Shown: piece after piece, positions 14,046 to 23,888 of the stretch
How the letters are laid out: every line of letters begins with the position of its first letter
How positions within the stretch are numbered: position 1 is the first letter of the stretch
NCBI GenBank assembly: GCA_034766995.1
Contig: CM068315.1
Coordinates: forward strand, 39,987,818-40,051,817
Source of the DNA: Acanthacorydalis orientalis
Lineage: Eukaryota > Arthropoda > Insecta > Megaloptera > Corydalidae
Reading direction: 5' to 3'
DNA length: 64,000 nt
The notes under the pieces: generated by a model
The model's input: the letters and a program-made list of their open reading frames with translations, nothing else
Told to the model about the DNA's origin: nothing
Database searches by the model: none
Program-made: the position numbers and the translations under genes

Positions 14046-17000
14046 TATAAATACAAACCTATCGATGGTCGGAACATTACAACCGGTAATCCTTTACTGT
14101 ACGACTGAATAACTTCTTCAGCAACTGCTTTAGTAAAAACGTACGTGTTCGGCCATTTTCCGATTAGACTGAAACATATTTTATAGTAAATAAGAAATAT
14201 TAGTTATAAAAATTTTAAGCTATATATTAGTTATAAAAAATCTATATAGAAATTGTATCTGAAAAAATGTCGTATTAAATAAATGTCTATGCCAAATTTC
14301 AGAATAACTGATTCCGAAACAATGAACATTTTTTCGTAAATGAATTAACACCTTAAACATTATAAATTTGTGTGCCGAAATGCACAATAATTGATTTTTA
14401 TGTAATTGAATGTATGTGAATTTCGATAACAATGATATTATTTTGAAAGCAAAAACACAGAATATCTTCTGATGGGATGTAGGTTATATTCGTAAAAGTT
14501 GAGTTTTGTGATTTCAGTTAGTCTATGAAGACGGTTTGAAGAGTAATTTGAATCGTGTACTAGCTGTGGGTAAGTGGGACAGCTGTTTATGTTTCCATAT
14601 AGTTTCATCCCTTGTAGTAACGCATGTGAAGTTACAAGTCATTCCGCCATTGATTATTCGTTTCGTGCAAAAATCCAAAATAGATAAAATCGGAATTCGA
14701 GATGTGATCCAGTTCCTTTTTTGAAAGGGAAAACAGCGAAAAAAAGTCATGAGAATATATTTCTTACATTGAATGAGTCTTGTCCTACGAAATCGTCCGA
14801 TTTTGAGTGAATGTACTTAAATGTGGTAGAACAAGCATCGAAGTTGCACCAAGCTCAGGAGATCCGAGTACAGCTGTCGCGCAAGAAATCATTGATAAAA
14901 TCCACAATATGGTTTTATCCAACCGGCAAGTGAAAGGGGGCGAGATAGTAGAGGTCATAGGCATCTCAATTAAGCGAACGCATTTCATTTTGCATATGAA
15001 ATGAATTGCGTGTGAAAAAACGTTCCGAAATATGGATTCCCTGTTTGTTCACTACAGAGCAAAAACGAGTTCGCACGCGAACATCAGCCGACTTCTTGGA
15101 ACTGTTCAAGAAGAATCCAGTAAATTTTATATGGCGTGTTGGGAACATGAATGAAACTTGGATTTACCATTATATATCAGAATCTAAGACGTAATCAAAA
15201 CAGCAGACTGAATGCGGTGAAAGTGTTCTGAAAAAGGCAAATACGGTTCACACGGCTAGAAAGGCAACGGCGTCAGTTTTCTGGAATGCAAAAAGAATTC
15301 TCTTTATCGACTAACTTCAGAAGGGAAGAACAGTTACTGGCCAATACTATGCATCACTTTTAGAGAAGTTAAAGACAAAGATCGCAGGAAAGAGTTCCGG
15401 AATGGCTAGTTTGAGTGACAAATTAGAGAGAGAAAGACTATTTACTAACGAGGGATTCACTAACAGCACTCAACACTCGATCGAACATAACGAAAGGGAG
15501 CAAAGACGTTATTTGTTCGTTTTGCTGAGAAGTTCTCCCTCATCCAAGTATTTATCGGACCTAGCCTCGTCAGATTATCACCTGTTCTAGTCGTTTCAGA
15601 ATCACATGGCTGATATCCATTTTAAAACAGTGGAAGAGTCCAAAAATGCATTGACGATTTCATCGACTCGTAGCTGCCATCTTTTTTTGACAAGAAACTC
15701 ATCAGTTACCTGACAGATGGAGAAACGTTATAGAGAATGGAGGATATTTTGAGAACTGAAATGTTTTCCATTTTTCCGTAAATAAGCATTCATTTTTTAT
15801 AAAAAAAGGCACCGAATTAATTTGAACAACAATATATATGTATATATATATATATATATATATCTATCTATATATATATAATTATTATTAGATATTTTTT
15901 TTTTCTTATTTATTGAATAACTAAACTTACATAGGTGTAATGGCAGCCAGCATATCGTCGCTTAACGATTCAACCAATCTTATAAGATTATCACTAGTGA
16001 TCGGCGGGTCGTAAAACTTTTCTTCGATTTTCTTCAAAGGACAATACGAGAACGCCGTCGATACATGAACGTACGCCTTCAGGTTCTTCATGTTTTTTGC
16101 TAACATGAGCAAATCACGAGCTCCACGCACGTTAATATGCGTGGCCGTGCGTAAACTTTCATCGAAACGGACGGTGGCCGCAGCGTGGAATATAACGTTC
16201 ACGTCACGTTGTAAAGTTTCGATATCCGCGGCACTTAAACCCAGATTCGGTTCTGCACAATCACCGGCCATGCATTGTATTTTTTGTTTCAGTATATACT
16301 TCGATGGATCTCGTTTCAGCCGTTCGAATACCTGCGAATCGTTCATAATAAGAAATATTTATTGATTGTTTAACACTAGATCTACCAAGGGGGTCAAAAT
16401 GACTTATTCTGACATTTATTATAATCATTACTCATTTTCAATAAATCTTATTTTCTAAATTTTCTTCCTATTTTTATTGAAATATCTAAATGATGAATTC
16501 TGTAAAGTGGTTTTCTTTTTTTTCTTGATATTTATGTAAAATTTATATGTAGTATACCTACATATATCGAAATGAGTCATTTTAACCCCTCTCAGAACGC
16601 AAGTAAACTAAAAAATGGGGACCTGAATTTTTCTCAAAAACAATGAGCAGCATTATGAAAAAAATGTAATAAAGGCACGGCTGTACGGCTTATTTTTTAG
16701 AAGTAATTTGTTGTTTACTTATATTTAACTTGCTGTCTGAAGATTGAAAATTCTAATTTAAAAGTTTAACAACTCTCCCGGGTATGAGAATAAACTGCGT
16801 CCAGTTTTCCCTCTTTGTATTTTGAATGGTCTATATATGTCGTCTTTGCCTTATATCAACTGGTGTACTTTTTTCACTTGCTCTTTCAGCAGTTGAAAAT
16901 AATAGCATTTCTCAAAAGCTACATGTGACCTAACAACGGGAAATTCGTTGTTGTTAGTACGCCCGTTCGTACAGAGTACATATGAATGTATTGATCAGTT

Positions 17001-18185
17001 TGTTTCAAGCTATGGAATAGTAGCCTACGTCAAATAACTAAGAATATTAAGAAAATGCCATATGCTATTGCACCTCCCTCTTAAAGCCATACTTACGATT
17101 TATTAGTTGGTGATCAGGCCGACTTTCCCCGACGTATGCTTCCCCGATATGGAGAAACACCTTCAAGACTAACATCATTAGCCTGCAGAAGGTTCAGAAT
17201 AAGATCTTAAGGATGACGATGGACAAGCCAAGTCTCTATCTCACGGAAATACTACACGACGAGGCAGAAATTAAAACGGCTGCACAATTTATACTCAACA
17301 TGAGCTGGACATTCTATAACAAGACACTGGTCAGCCAAATTGCAGACCATCTTGGATCGGCGAGCGTGATTCCAATGCATAAAACGATCGGCAGGAGCCG
17401 TCGAAAAAATAAATTCGTGCAGCCGTCATATTTTGACGAACCGTGATCATCGTTTCCAGCGGACTCTCGGGGGTGACGAGCGAGATCATTGAAGAGGCAT
17501 AGGATGGAAGGGGGATGCTCTAGGGGGGACCAAATTGGTATCCATTATTATGTGGGTTTTTTACAAGTTTACCCATAGATTCCACGAATCAGGCTCCGCA
17601 TTCATACACAGACAACACACAATAAAAGGTTGGTTTCAGGGTAACCACGAGGTACGATTACAGAAATGAAGACATACTATAACATGATTCACACTTCTTA
17701 AAATTCGTGGAAAAAAATTCTTAAATCCATGGTAAAGGTATTACGACTGTGACCACTCCACGTTGACTGGTGTTAAACACAGAACTACTACTATAAAATC
17801 GTAGTACTAAATTTGAAAAAGAAACACCGAAACGAAGACAGTAATTGAATAATCAGTTTTGTGAAGTTGTTGTATTAGAAAAGTTAATATTATAAGAGTT
17901 GAAAATGTAAGAAATACTTACCGGTCCTTCGAATTGTTCATTGAATCTCTGTTTAATATCTTTTCCTTTTTTAGGCCTGACGAGTACATAAATACATTTG
18001 ATATCTGGACACGTGTAGAGTAATTTTTCAACGATCAGTTTTCCAATGAAGCCTGTACTTCCTGTAACGAACACCACACTTCCTTTATAGAACTCTTTTA
18101 TTACACTGTGTTCTACGTCGTCCGATTCTACCATGTTCTCTGCTGTAATATCACAGCCTTCAGGTAAATCACTTATTTTTGACAT
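10091..18185 (-). CDS. Fatty acyl-CoA reductase (insect FAR, CG5065/waterproof-like), complete, seven coding exons
   Basis: NADPH-dependent reductase that converts fatty acyl-CoA to fatty alcohol; insect members supply cuticular lipids, waxes, tracheal lining or pheromone precursors. Coding exons on the - strand, in order, are 18185-17922, 16331-15931, 14168-14059, 13621-13429, 12015-11915, 11594-11414 and 10427-10091. They total 1587 nt, exactly 529 codons (528 residues plus stop), the usual FAR length. All donors and acceptors are GT-AG. The NAD(P)-binding motif TGSTGFIG is at residues 41-48 and the catalytic YxxxK (YVFTK) at 231-235, with FRPSIVIS after it. The C-terminal FAR_C/Sterile domain begins near residue 360, with a hydrophobic stretch at about 377-412. 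A final hydrophobic segment at about 503-528 suggests an ER or peroxisomal membrane anchor. Every key residue is intact. The exact paralogue and substrate chain length cannot be told from sequence. Confidence 0.95.
10443..10494. repeat. (TA)n microsatellite, left flank of mariner G
   Basis: An uninterrupted TA run immediately left of the mariner end at 10495. A second TA run begins at the element's right end. Confidence 0.95.
10495..11319 (+). mobile_element. Mariner-like element G in the last FAR intron, internally deleted
   Basis: Imperfect terminal inverted repeats are visible. The left end reads TTAGTGCAAAATTTCGTA from 10499. The right end, complemented, reads AGTGCAAAAGTTCGTACACG. Between them is a mariner transposase remnant on the + strand: an HTH region (STEKVAETLNVDRSTAFCHL), WVPHSS, then ILYNNVRRRRTWK and VVYFELLPRRETITKEKY. 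The first catalytic Asp is changed (TGNEKS where TGDEKW is usual). About 400 bp of the usual 1.2-1.3 kb element are missing. It lies antisense to the host gene. Confidence 0.85.
10651..11079 (+). pseudogene. Mariner transposase fragment (element G)
   Basis: A 142-codon open frame carrying the Mos1-type HTH, the WVPH linker and the start of the DDD catalytic domain. The frame then breaks; the continuation, WDCKGVVYFELLPRRETITK, is in another frame at 11080-11145. The catalytic Asp is lost and the DNARPH block is absent, so it cannot be active. Confidence 0.8.
11320..11378. repeat. (TA)n microsatellite, right flank of mariner G
   Basis: A TA run with one ATAC interruption, starting at the 3' terminus of the mariner. 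It mirrors the run at 10443-10494. Confidence 0.95.
11414..11594 (-). CDS. FAR coding exon 6 (C-terminal domain, hydrophobic)
   Basis: After the acceptor TTTTCCTCAG. It encodes RQFMEYTKIAGEDIPSPLSI, the hydrophobic YVHLLFVYFFHFIPAIIVDA region and GRKPQ. The order W...H.PA...D...GRKP is typical of the FAR C-terminal domain. The donor is GTACGT. Confidence 0.93.
11915..12015 (-). CDS. FAR coding exon 5 (variable linker)
   Basis: 101 nt after the acceptor AATTTCAG. It encodes a polar linker ending in YNYVSSSQSPITW. This IYNYxSSxxxPITW-type block joins the Rossmann and C-terminal domains in insect FARs. The donor is GTAAGT. Confidence 0.9.
12716..12756. repeat. (GT)/(TA)/(CA) compound microsatellite in FAR intron 4
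   Basis: TGTGTGTATATA...GTACACACACACA. The GT-to-CA arrangement makes it inverted-symmetric. Confidence 0.85.
13138..13345. mobile_element. Fold-back miniature element in FAR intron 4
   Basis: The two halves are inverted copies. On the left, GATTCAATTTA, CACATGA and then GCTAAAATTACAAAAATCAT. On the right, complemented, GATTCAATTTA, a longer spacer, CACATGA and GCTAAAATTACAAAAATCAT. The arms are about 65-90 bp with a short AT-rich centre. No coding potential. A (GA)n tract (13109-13139) abuts the left end. Consistent with a MITE of unknown superfamily. Confidence 0.7.
13429..13621 (-). CDS. FAR coding exon 4
   Basis: Follows the acceptor CTTATAG. It encodes VISTAKEPIGGWINNLYGPT and then the substrate-domain segment with LVPADYVVNAII, a strongly conserved FAR block. 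The donor is GTGAGT. Confidence 0.94.
13649..13745. repeat. (GT)n(TA)n(GT)n compound microsatellite
   Basis: A GT run, then a long TA run, then a GT run ending at the left end of the inverted-repeat element at 13746. Confidence 0.9.
13746..13984. mobile_element. GC-richer inverted-repeat element in FAR intron 3
   Basis: The left arm begins CGTAGACAAAGTCGGACGAC and the right arm, complemented, begins CGTAGACAAAGTCCGACGAC. Both continue through AGG, AAAGT and CGACTTTG to GTTAGTCAAAG at about 75 bp, with a ~90-bp AT-rich centre. Internal CAAAGTCSGACTTTG motifs are themselves near-palindromic. It is flanked by GT repeats on the left and AC repeats on the right, each followed by TA runs. No reading frame. 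Probably a MITE. Confidence 0.75.
13985..14038. repeat. (CA)n(TA)n microsatellite
   Basis: An AC run and then a TA run directly right of the inverted-repeat element; it is the inverted counterpart of the left flank. Confidence 0.9.
14059..14168 (-). CDS. FAR coding exon 3 (catalytic YxxxK)
   Basis: A short exon (110 nt) starting after TTTCAG. It encodes LIGKWPNTYVFTKAVAEEVI and ends in MFRPSI plus the first base of Val. It contains the Tyr and Lys of the reductase active site. The donor is GTTTGT. Confidence 0.92.
14690..15832 (+). mobile_element. Mariner-like element A1 in FAR intron 2, 5'-truncated and frameshifted
   Basis: Relic of a mariner transposase read across frames: RDVIQFLF near 14695, KCGRTSIEVAPSSGDPSTAV (14820), HNMVLSNRQVKGGEIVEVIG, TTEQKRVRTRTS...LELFKKNP (15050), MNETWIYHYISESKTQS (15149), VFWNAKRILFIDYLQKGRTV and LASSDYHLF (15560). 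The first catalytic Asp is Asn (MNETW for MDETW) and several stops and frameshifts are present. The right end (GGCACCGAATTAATTTGAAC) matches the termini of copies at 23.9, 30.8, 38.6 and 53.4 kb. I could not find the matching left terminus. Confidence 0.85.
15006..15194 (+). pseudogene. Mariner transposase fragment (element A1, linker and first catalytic motif)
   Basis: An open stretch including PCLFTTEQKRVRTRTSADFL, ELFKKNPVNFIWRV and MNETWIYHYISESK. It lies between the HTH2 remnant at 14807-15004 and the VFWNAK block downstream, in different frames. The substitution of Asn for the first catalytic Asp and the frameshifts mark it as dead. Confidence 0.75.
15833..15883. repeat. (TA)n microsatellite at the end of mariner A1
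   Basis: A TA run with TATC interruptions immediately following the transposon terminus. Confidence 0.85.
15931..16331 (-). CDS. FAR coding exon 2 (Rossmann domain)
   Basis: The acceptor TTCGCAG precedes VFERLKRDPSKY. The exon continues through CMAGDCAEPNLGLS, VNVIFHAAATVRFDE and AYVHVSTAFSYC, all characteristic of the FAR NAD-binding domain. The donor GTAAGT splits an Ile codon. Confidence 0.94.
16374..16594. mobile_element. piggyBac-like miniature element, probably missing its right tip
   Basis: Preceded by TTAA (16370-16373). The left end reads CACTAGATCTACCAAGGGGG then TCAAAATGACTTATT. The opposite end, complemented, reads CTGAGAGGGGTTAAAATGAC and TCATTTCG. The TTAA target, CACTAG start and GGGGTCAAAATGAC inverted repeat resemble piggyBac-class MITEs. 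The outer right terminus with TTAA is not seen. It lies in FAR intron 1. Confidence 0.5.
17118..17640 (+). mobile_element. 5'-truncated Jockey-type non-LTR retrotransposon fragment in FAR intron 1
   Basis: Encodes the extreme C-terminus of a LINE reverse transcriptase ORF2: TYASPIW, then NIISLQKVQNKILRM, the usual block (TYGSPVW...L...QNK.LR) just after the RT domain. It continues to a stop at 17446. Below it lies a ~190-bp, comparatively GC-rich 3' UTR with AATAAA near 17621. It is antisense to FAR. The 5' truncation is typical of LINE insertion. The 3' end is not sharply defined. Confidence 0.75.
17129..17446 (+). pseudogene. Jockey-type LINE ORF2 C-terminal fragment
   Basis: About 105 codons in one frame beginning LSPTYASPIWRNTFKTNI and ending KFVQPSYFDEP-stop. 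The RT catalytic motifs are absent because of truncation. Base composition is clearly less AT-rich than the surrounding intron, which supports a recent or foreign insertion. Confidence 0.7.
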
Positions 18186-18212
18186 TTTCAGTCTTTAAAC
18201 GTATTTGTTTCT
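17922..18212 (-). CDS. FAR first coding exon (27-nt 5' leader plus Rossmann start)
   Basis: ATG at 18185-18183. Upstream, a pyrimidine-rich TTTTTTTCAG acceptor ends at 18213, so the exon begins at 18212 with a short leader and an earlier non-coding exon must exist. It encodes 88 residues including VVFVTGSTGFIGK and VLVRPKKG. The donor GTAAGT begins at 17921 going left. Confidence 0.93.
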
Positions 18213-18298
18213 CTGAAAAAAATATATTGTTTCACATAATTTCATTATTAAATATATTAATGTTTTATTATAAAAAATGAGAGATGATATAATTGTAA

Positions 18299-19561
18299 TA
18301 GGAGTTTGCATTGAAAGCCGCTGTTCACGTGTACATGACACTAGCTGGATATGCTGTGGGCAGTGACATATGTCTCTTATATCATTTTGATTTATGAACA
18401 TTTCCCACAAAAATTTAGTCGTCAGACCCCATCCTTTGTTTACACAAGTGTTTTTCTATAACCGAATTAAAATTGAACGTGATAAATTGTTTTTTCGATG
18501 TGTTCTTCTACATTACTTTGATTTAAAAAAAGTGCAGCTGACACGCATAGATTTCTTGCAAAAACTTATGGTGAATCTGCTCCATCGGAAACAGTATGTA
18601 GAGATTGGTTTCAACGATTCAAAAGTGGTGATTGAGACGTTCACGACAAACAACGGCCAGGTCAATCGAAAAAGTTTGAAAATGAACAACTGCAAGCTCT
18701 ATTGGAAGATAACCCTGCTCAAACACTCAAACAACTGGCTCAACAGTTCGAAGTCGATAAATCAACCATTTCATGACGTTTACAAGCCAGAAAAAGAAAG
18801 AACCAGAAAAAAGAGAGATGGCTACCACATGAATTGACCAAACATGACATTGTTAATCTTTTAACCATCTTGATTTCTCTGCTTTCAAGGCAAAAAAAAA
18901 GAGTTTCTTGTGGCGTATGAAAAATGGATCTATTTCGACAATGCGAACCACGAAATCATGGATTAATCCAGGCCAACCGGCATCGTCGACATCAAAGCGA
19001 AACATCCACGGTCACAAAGTAATGCTCTCTATTTGGTGGGGTATGGAGGGTGTTGTGTATTATGAGATGTTAAAATCGAAAGAAACAATCACCGCCGAGA
19101 GTTATCGATAACGATTGGAGGGTTTCAATGATAATTCGATGAAAAAACGACCATCAATTGGGTCAAATCGAAGAAAAGTGATTCTTATCTATGATAACGC
19201 TCGTCCCCATGTTACTACGGTCGTGAAACAAACACTGATGGAGCTCGAATGGGAGATTCTCCCGGATCCAGCATATTCTCCGGACTGGGTCCCAAGCGAT
19301 TATTGTTTGTTCCGATCGATGTAACACATTTTGGAAGATACACATTTCCATAACTACGGAGAAGTCGAAAATTAGGCTGCTGAATGGAATGACTCAAAAG
19401 ACAGACCATTCGTTCGTCGCGGAATTCAACTTCTTCCAGAAAAGTGAGAAAAAGTCATAGCTTCCGAGGGCTAATACTTTGATTAATGTATCCCCATATT
19501 TTGTCATTGAAATAAATGCTCAAGAAACACAAAAAATAGCGGGTTTCAATGCAATCTCCTA
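18299..19561 (+). mobile_element. Near full-length mariner-like element F, upstream of FAR leader exon
   Basis: Terminal inverted repeats: left TAGGAGTTTGCATTGAAAGC; right, complemented, TAGGAGATTGCATTGAAACC. At ~1263 bp it is the usual full mariner size. It carries transposase pieces on the + strand in shifted frames: HCFDLKKS/LAKTYGESAPSETVCRDWF, FENEQLQALLEDNPAQTLKQ, WWGMEGVVYYEML, and IYDNARPHV followed by YSPDWVPSDYCLF. Multiple frameshifts make it inactive. It lies in the intron that must precede the FAR leader exon, in antisense orientation. Confidence 0.85.
18500..19450 (+). pseudogene. Mariner transposase pseudogene (element F)
   Basis: Remnants in order: N-terminal HTH, second HTH (LKQLAQQFEVDKSTIS in one frame near 18720), a KERWLPHEL block near 18820, VVYYEMLKSKETITAESY (19045-19110), and VILIYDNARPHVTTVVKQTL...LPDPAYSPDWVPSDYCLF (19160-19315). 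Frames change repeatedly. The DNARPH and SPD...SDY acidic residues remain. Confidence 0.75.
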
Positions 19562-20561
19562 ATATTTGAATTGAAAATAAGTTTTTTTTGAATCAGCGAA
19601 CAGAACAATTTATGGAACTAAAAATATTTCTGATATAAATATGAATAATTTCAATATAACAATAATAAAAAAATCTGGATTTTTATCTACCAGTAGAGAT
19701 GCATTCCTGTTTTTATATATAATTATTTAATTATAGATATGTGTTTAATTCTATTGAAATAGTTTTTTAATTCTAGAATACATATGACATCTTAGAAATT
19801 TTAGTTAATGTTTTTGAATTTGTATAAATTTTGGCGAAGGTATTTTTCCCAAAACAGTTTTATTTTTTTTAACTTTAATAAATAATATACTAAAGTTAAA
19901 ACCAGAAAATTAATTTATAAATCACACTGGATAAAAAATAGTTAATTTTTGTACTTGAGAGTTAATTTGTATAAGCTATTTATGTGATGACTTGATTTTA
20001 CTTTTATTTTAGTACGTTTTTTCAGTAATCAATAATAGAAAAAATATATACACCTCGATCCGATTTAATCACCCACTATTCACTTACATTTATCTCCAAC
20101 TTTTTTTTAATTATATCTCTTTTTTTATTCGAGACGTTTGATTAATTTTATTGTGAAAATAACTCACTCAATCTGCGATTATACTTTTTATAAAACCATT
20201 TATTATTATAGTATTTAAACACTTTTAGTTACATATATGCGTGTGTGTGTTATACAGTAGAAGATGTAACCGATTGTGTTCATTCTAATATAATATATAA
20301 TTTTAAAAACAGTTTGTGATGTGTCAGTATTTATTAATGACATTGATAATTGCCGTCATTGCTTTTTTAAAGTATAGTTTTTAACGTTATTATTTGTTCA
20401 ATTCTTTTGGATCTGAGGTTAAACTATGTTTAATGAATGTTGGTAGTTTAATAAAGAATTTAGAAACAATTAATATATTTATTCTTAGAAGCACACATAT
20501 TGAGTACAGACATATTCTATATATCTATATCTATAACTATCTATTTATCTATCTATCTATC

Positions 20562-20615
<54 letters not shown>

Positions 20616-22340
20616 TGATACAATTGTACATTTATTTATTTTTATATGTGATTTGGTTGGTGTTTTGTCCTGGTGGTCTTGGTTTTTGTGAATTAATCAA
20701 GTTGATTTTTGAGTCATCCGCAGATAGATTATTAATAAACTCGGTTTTCAGTTGTTTGATGATGAACAAGCTGCTTGATGATGGTTTAAGATCCGAAACT
20801 AGTCTAATTTATCCATTAGTTAATCCGGAAATACTACTATTGTAGATTAAATTAAGAATGATAGAAATATTTGTTAGTGTTTGATCTAGGTGAAGTATGG
20901 TTTCTTTATTTGAAAAATAAGTTTTAACAAATCAGTGAAGTTAAAATCAACGACGGAGTATATGTAGGTGCGTAATATGAGAAGTAATGATCGATGAACA
21001 TTTCGAGAATGAAGTGAAAGAAGCTATATTTTAATCATTAAAAAAATATCAGGAACATTTTGAGAAACTACAAAGCATAAAATTACTATGAAACTAATTT
21101 TGAATGTTTTTAAGAATATAAAGTGAAATACGTTATTTGAAATATATTTTTTGGGATTTACATCTAAACATTTTTCATAAAGCCTTGGTGCGGTCAGTGA
21201 TGAATATGAAGAACAACAGCACTGAAATATTTCCTTTATAAAAAATTGGAGTCCAAGTTCGCAGATTAGCTATTACTGGACACTGAAAATGACATTCCAC
21301 AGTCAAAATTCATCGAAAAACCAATAACAGATATATTTCAATGAATGTAATAATTGTATATAATAGTCGTAAAAAAATTCAAACGTATCTGAGTGTTATG
21401 GGAAACAAAAATATTTTAAGATTACATAAGTTATATAACAGAAAAATATATATATTTGTTCTCTCTCGTGCTATTTGAAACAAACTGATTGAAAACACTT
21501 ATATAACGATCACAGCTTCGATTCCAGTTCAATAGAATCTGCTGTTACCTTGATCGAATAGTTCCTATATAATTGTTTTCCTTCGACTGACATTGCTATA
21601 GAATGAAATTGTTTTTAAATAACATAATCAAACTGCAACGAGCATTACAATTCGCGTTAAAAAAACAAAACAATCTAGTGTCACTATTTAGTTTACATAA
21701 TAACATTTGACATACAAAAAAAAAACTATGCTAGGTTGCTAAAATAGCAAACTGTACTTATTCTAAACGCAGAATTTGCTGATGTTTGAAAATACGTGAG
21801 GTGAAATGTATTCAACACACGTTCAAACTGTCATCAAAGAACACAAAAAAGTGTAACGTGTATTCAGTACAATCTAAACAATTGGATAATGTGAGAACGA
21901 ATTACGAGTAAAATTTTTTGGTTTATTGTCAACGTTTCGGACGGTTGAACCAATGCGTTCCAATACGGAACGCATACATTTCAAAATTGTTTCAATAGCC
22001 TTTTAGAAAAATATATCTTAAATCTTATGTAAATTATATGATTCTAGAGTGAAGAGTCAAATTCGGTACGGTTTTATTCAATCGGAAATATAGTGTTCTG
22101 TAATTACGTTTCTGACAAATGAACGTTGACAATTGAAACAAAAGACAATCGTGTAAAATCAATGTCAAATTTATGTTATATTGCACGGCATCTTTAAATA
22201 TCTAGTGTACCTGAATGATTAGTGATTGATTTGGAACGCGTGTTACGTATCATTTGCAAGAAAATCCACATTTAAAGGTAAATAACCATAACAGTTTTAA
22301 AAAAATACATTTATATTACTTTATTAGCATTCTTTTGTAA
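19562..22340. other. AT-rich non-coding DNA, possibly containing the FAR promoter
   Basis: No coding exon found. Because the FAR leader exon starts with a 3' splice site at 18212, its promoter and first exon should lie to the right of mariner F on the - strand. Donor-like GTAAGT/GTGAGT strings on that strand occur near 20085 and 20162, but I cannot choose between them. A (TCTA)/(TA) microsatellite lies at 20520-20611. Confidence 0.4.
20520..20611. repeat. (TCTA)n(TA)n compound microsatellite
   Basis: CTAT-type tetranucleotide repeats grade into a pure TA run. Confidence 0.9.
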
Positions 22341-22342
22341 GA

Positions 22343-22345
<3 letters not shown>

Positions 22346-22414
<69 letters not shown>
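22346..22414. repeat. (TA)n microsatellite
   Basis: Uninterrupted TA run of about 34 units. Confidence 0.95.
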
Positions 22415-22416
<2 letters not shown>

Positions 22417-22808
22417 CAATTAACTATTATAGAGAATGTCATTTGTTATTTATTCTGCAATTGAATATTGATTGTTGTCATTATAGTTGTCATAAAGTTT
22501 CTTTCTTATAAATGCATCTGATAATAAAAAAACGATATTATCTTTTACATAATAATACAAATTTTAAAGTACTTGAACGTACAAAATTAAAGATAAAAAC
22601 TACGAAACGCTGTGGAATTTCAAATATTTGAGGTTTGTTTTTATTTTAGTATACACATATTGGCATAAATATTTAATATTTGATAACAAAACGTCAAGGT
22701 GATGCACTAAATATAATATTTTGTGTATGTATTTTTACGAAAATAAAATTGCATGTGTCAATATAAACAACTATACACATGTTTATCAATATGTCAATCT
22801 ATAGATAT

Positions 22809-23130
<322 letters not shown>

Positions 23131-23888
23131 TATGTGAATAATTATAGCACAAATTATTATTATAACATATAGTGCATTTTTATTTTGAAATTCAGATCTA
23201 TAAAATATTTCACGAATGTTTTTTACGCGATTTTTTTTTGTCGTGTATTCTAATTTTGCCTCATTACAATATTTCTTTTTATAGATTTATAAAAATCTTA
23301 TAATTTACTTTTTTAAATTAAATTGTTTATTATCTATTGATTTATCTAATATATGTATTGAAATTTACGTACATGAAAAATATTTTCGATTAAAAAATTT
23401 TTTGTAAATACACTGTTTTTGAAACTACATTTAATGTTTCTAACTGAAAGTATTTAACTAACATTTACAATTAGTTCGTACTGTCTTTATATGATTGTAT
23501 AATTATGACAACCACTCGATTTCGTTTTTGTTTCCGTTCTTTAATGTATTTAATTATTTGTGATAGTAAATTAATGAAGAGTCAGGAAAAATGTGAAAAA
23601 AAACGATTTAGCCAAAGTATCTATATTGAATTTATTATTCGCAATTGGCAGATTAGTACAAATGTAATTTATTTTAGTAGTTTTTCCATTTATATAGCTC
23701 ACTGTATAAAAAGAAAGTTTCAGTGTGGTTCTTCAATTAGTTATTTCTCTCGGCTCGTATAAACATATCTTGAATGTGTACTATATCTAATCATATGAGA
23801 AGGAGCAGTGAAAGTTTAATCGATTGAACACAATTATTATGTATTTTTTTGAATTTGTCTAGTTTTCATGAACATATTATATTTATAT

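Noticed and set aside
18394..18837. 147-codon + strand frame as a host gene
   Set aside because: It overlaps the transposase remnants of mariner F in a wrong frame; the mariner motifs lie in the neighbouring frame.
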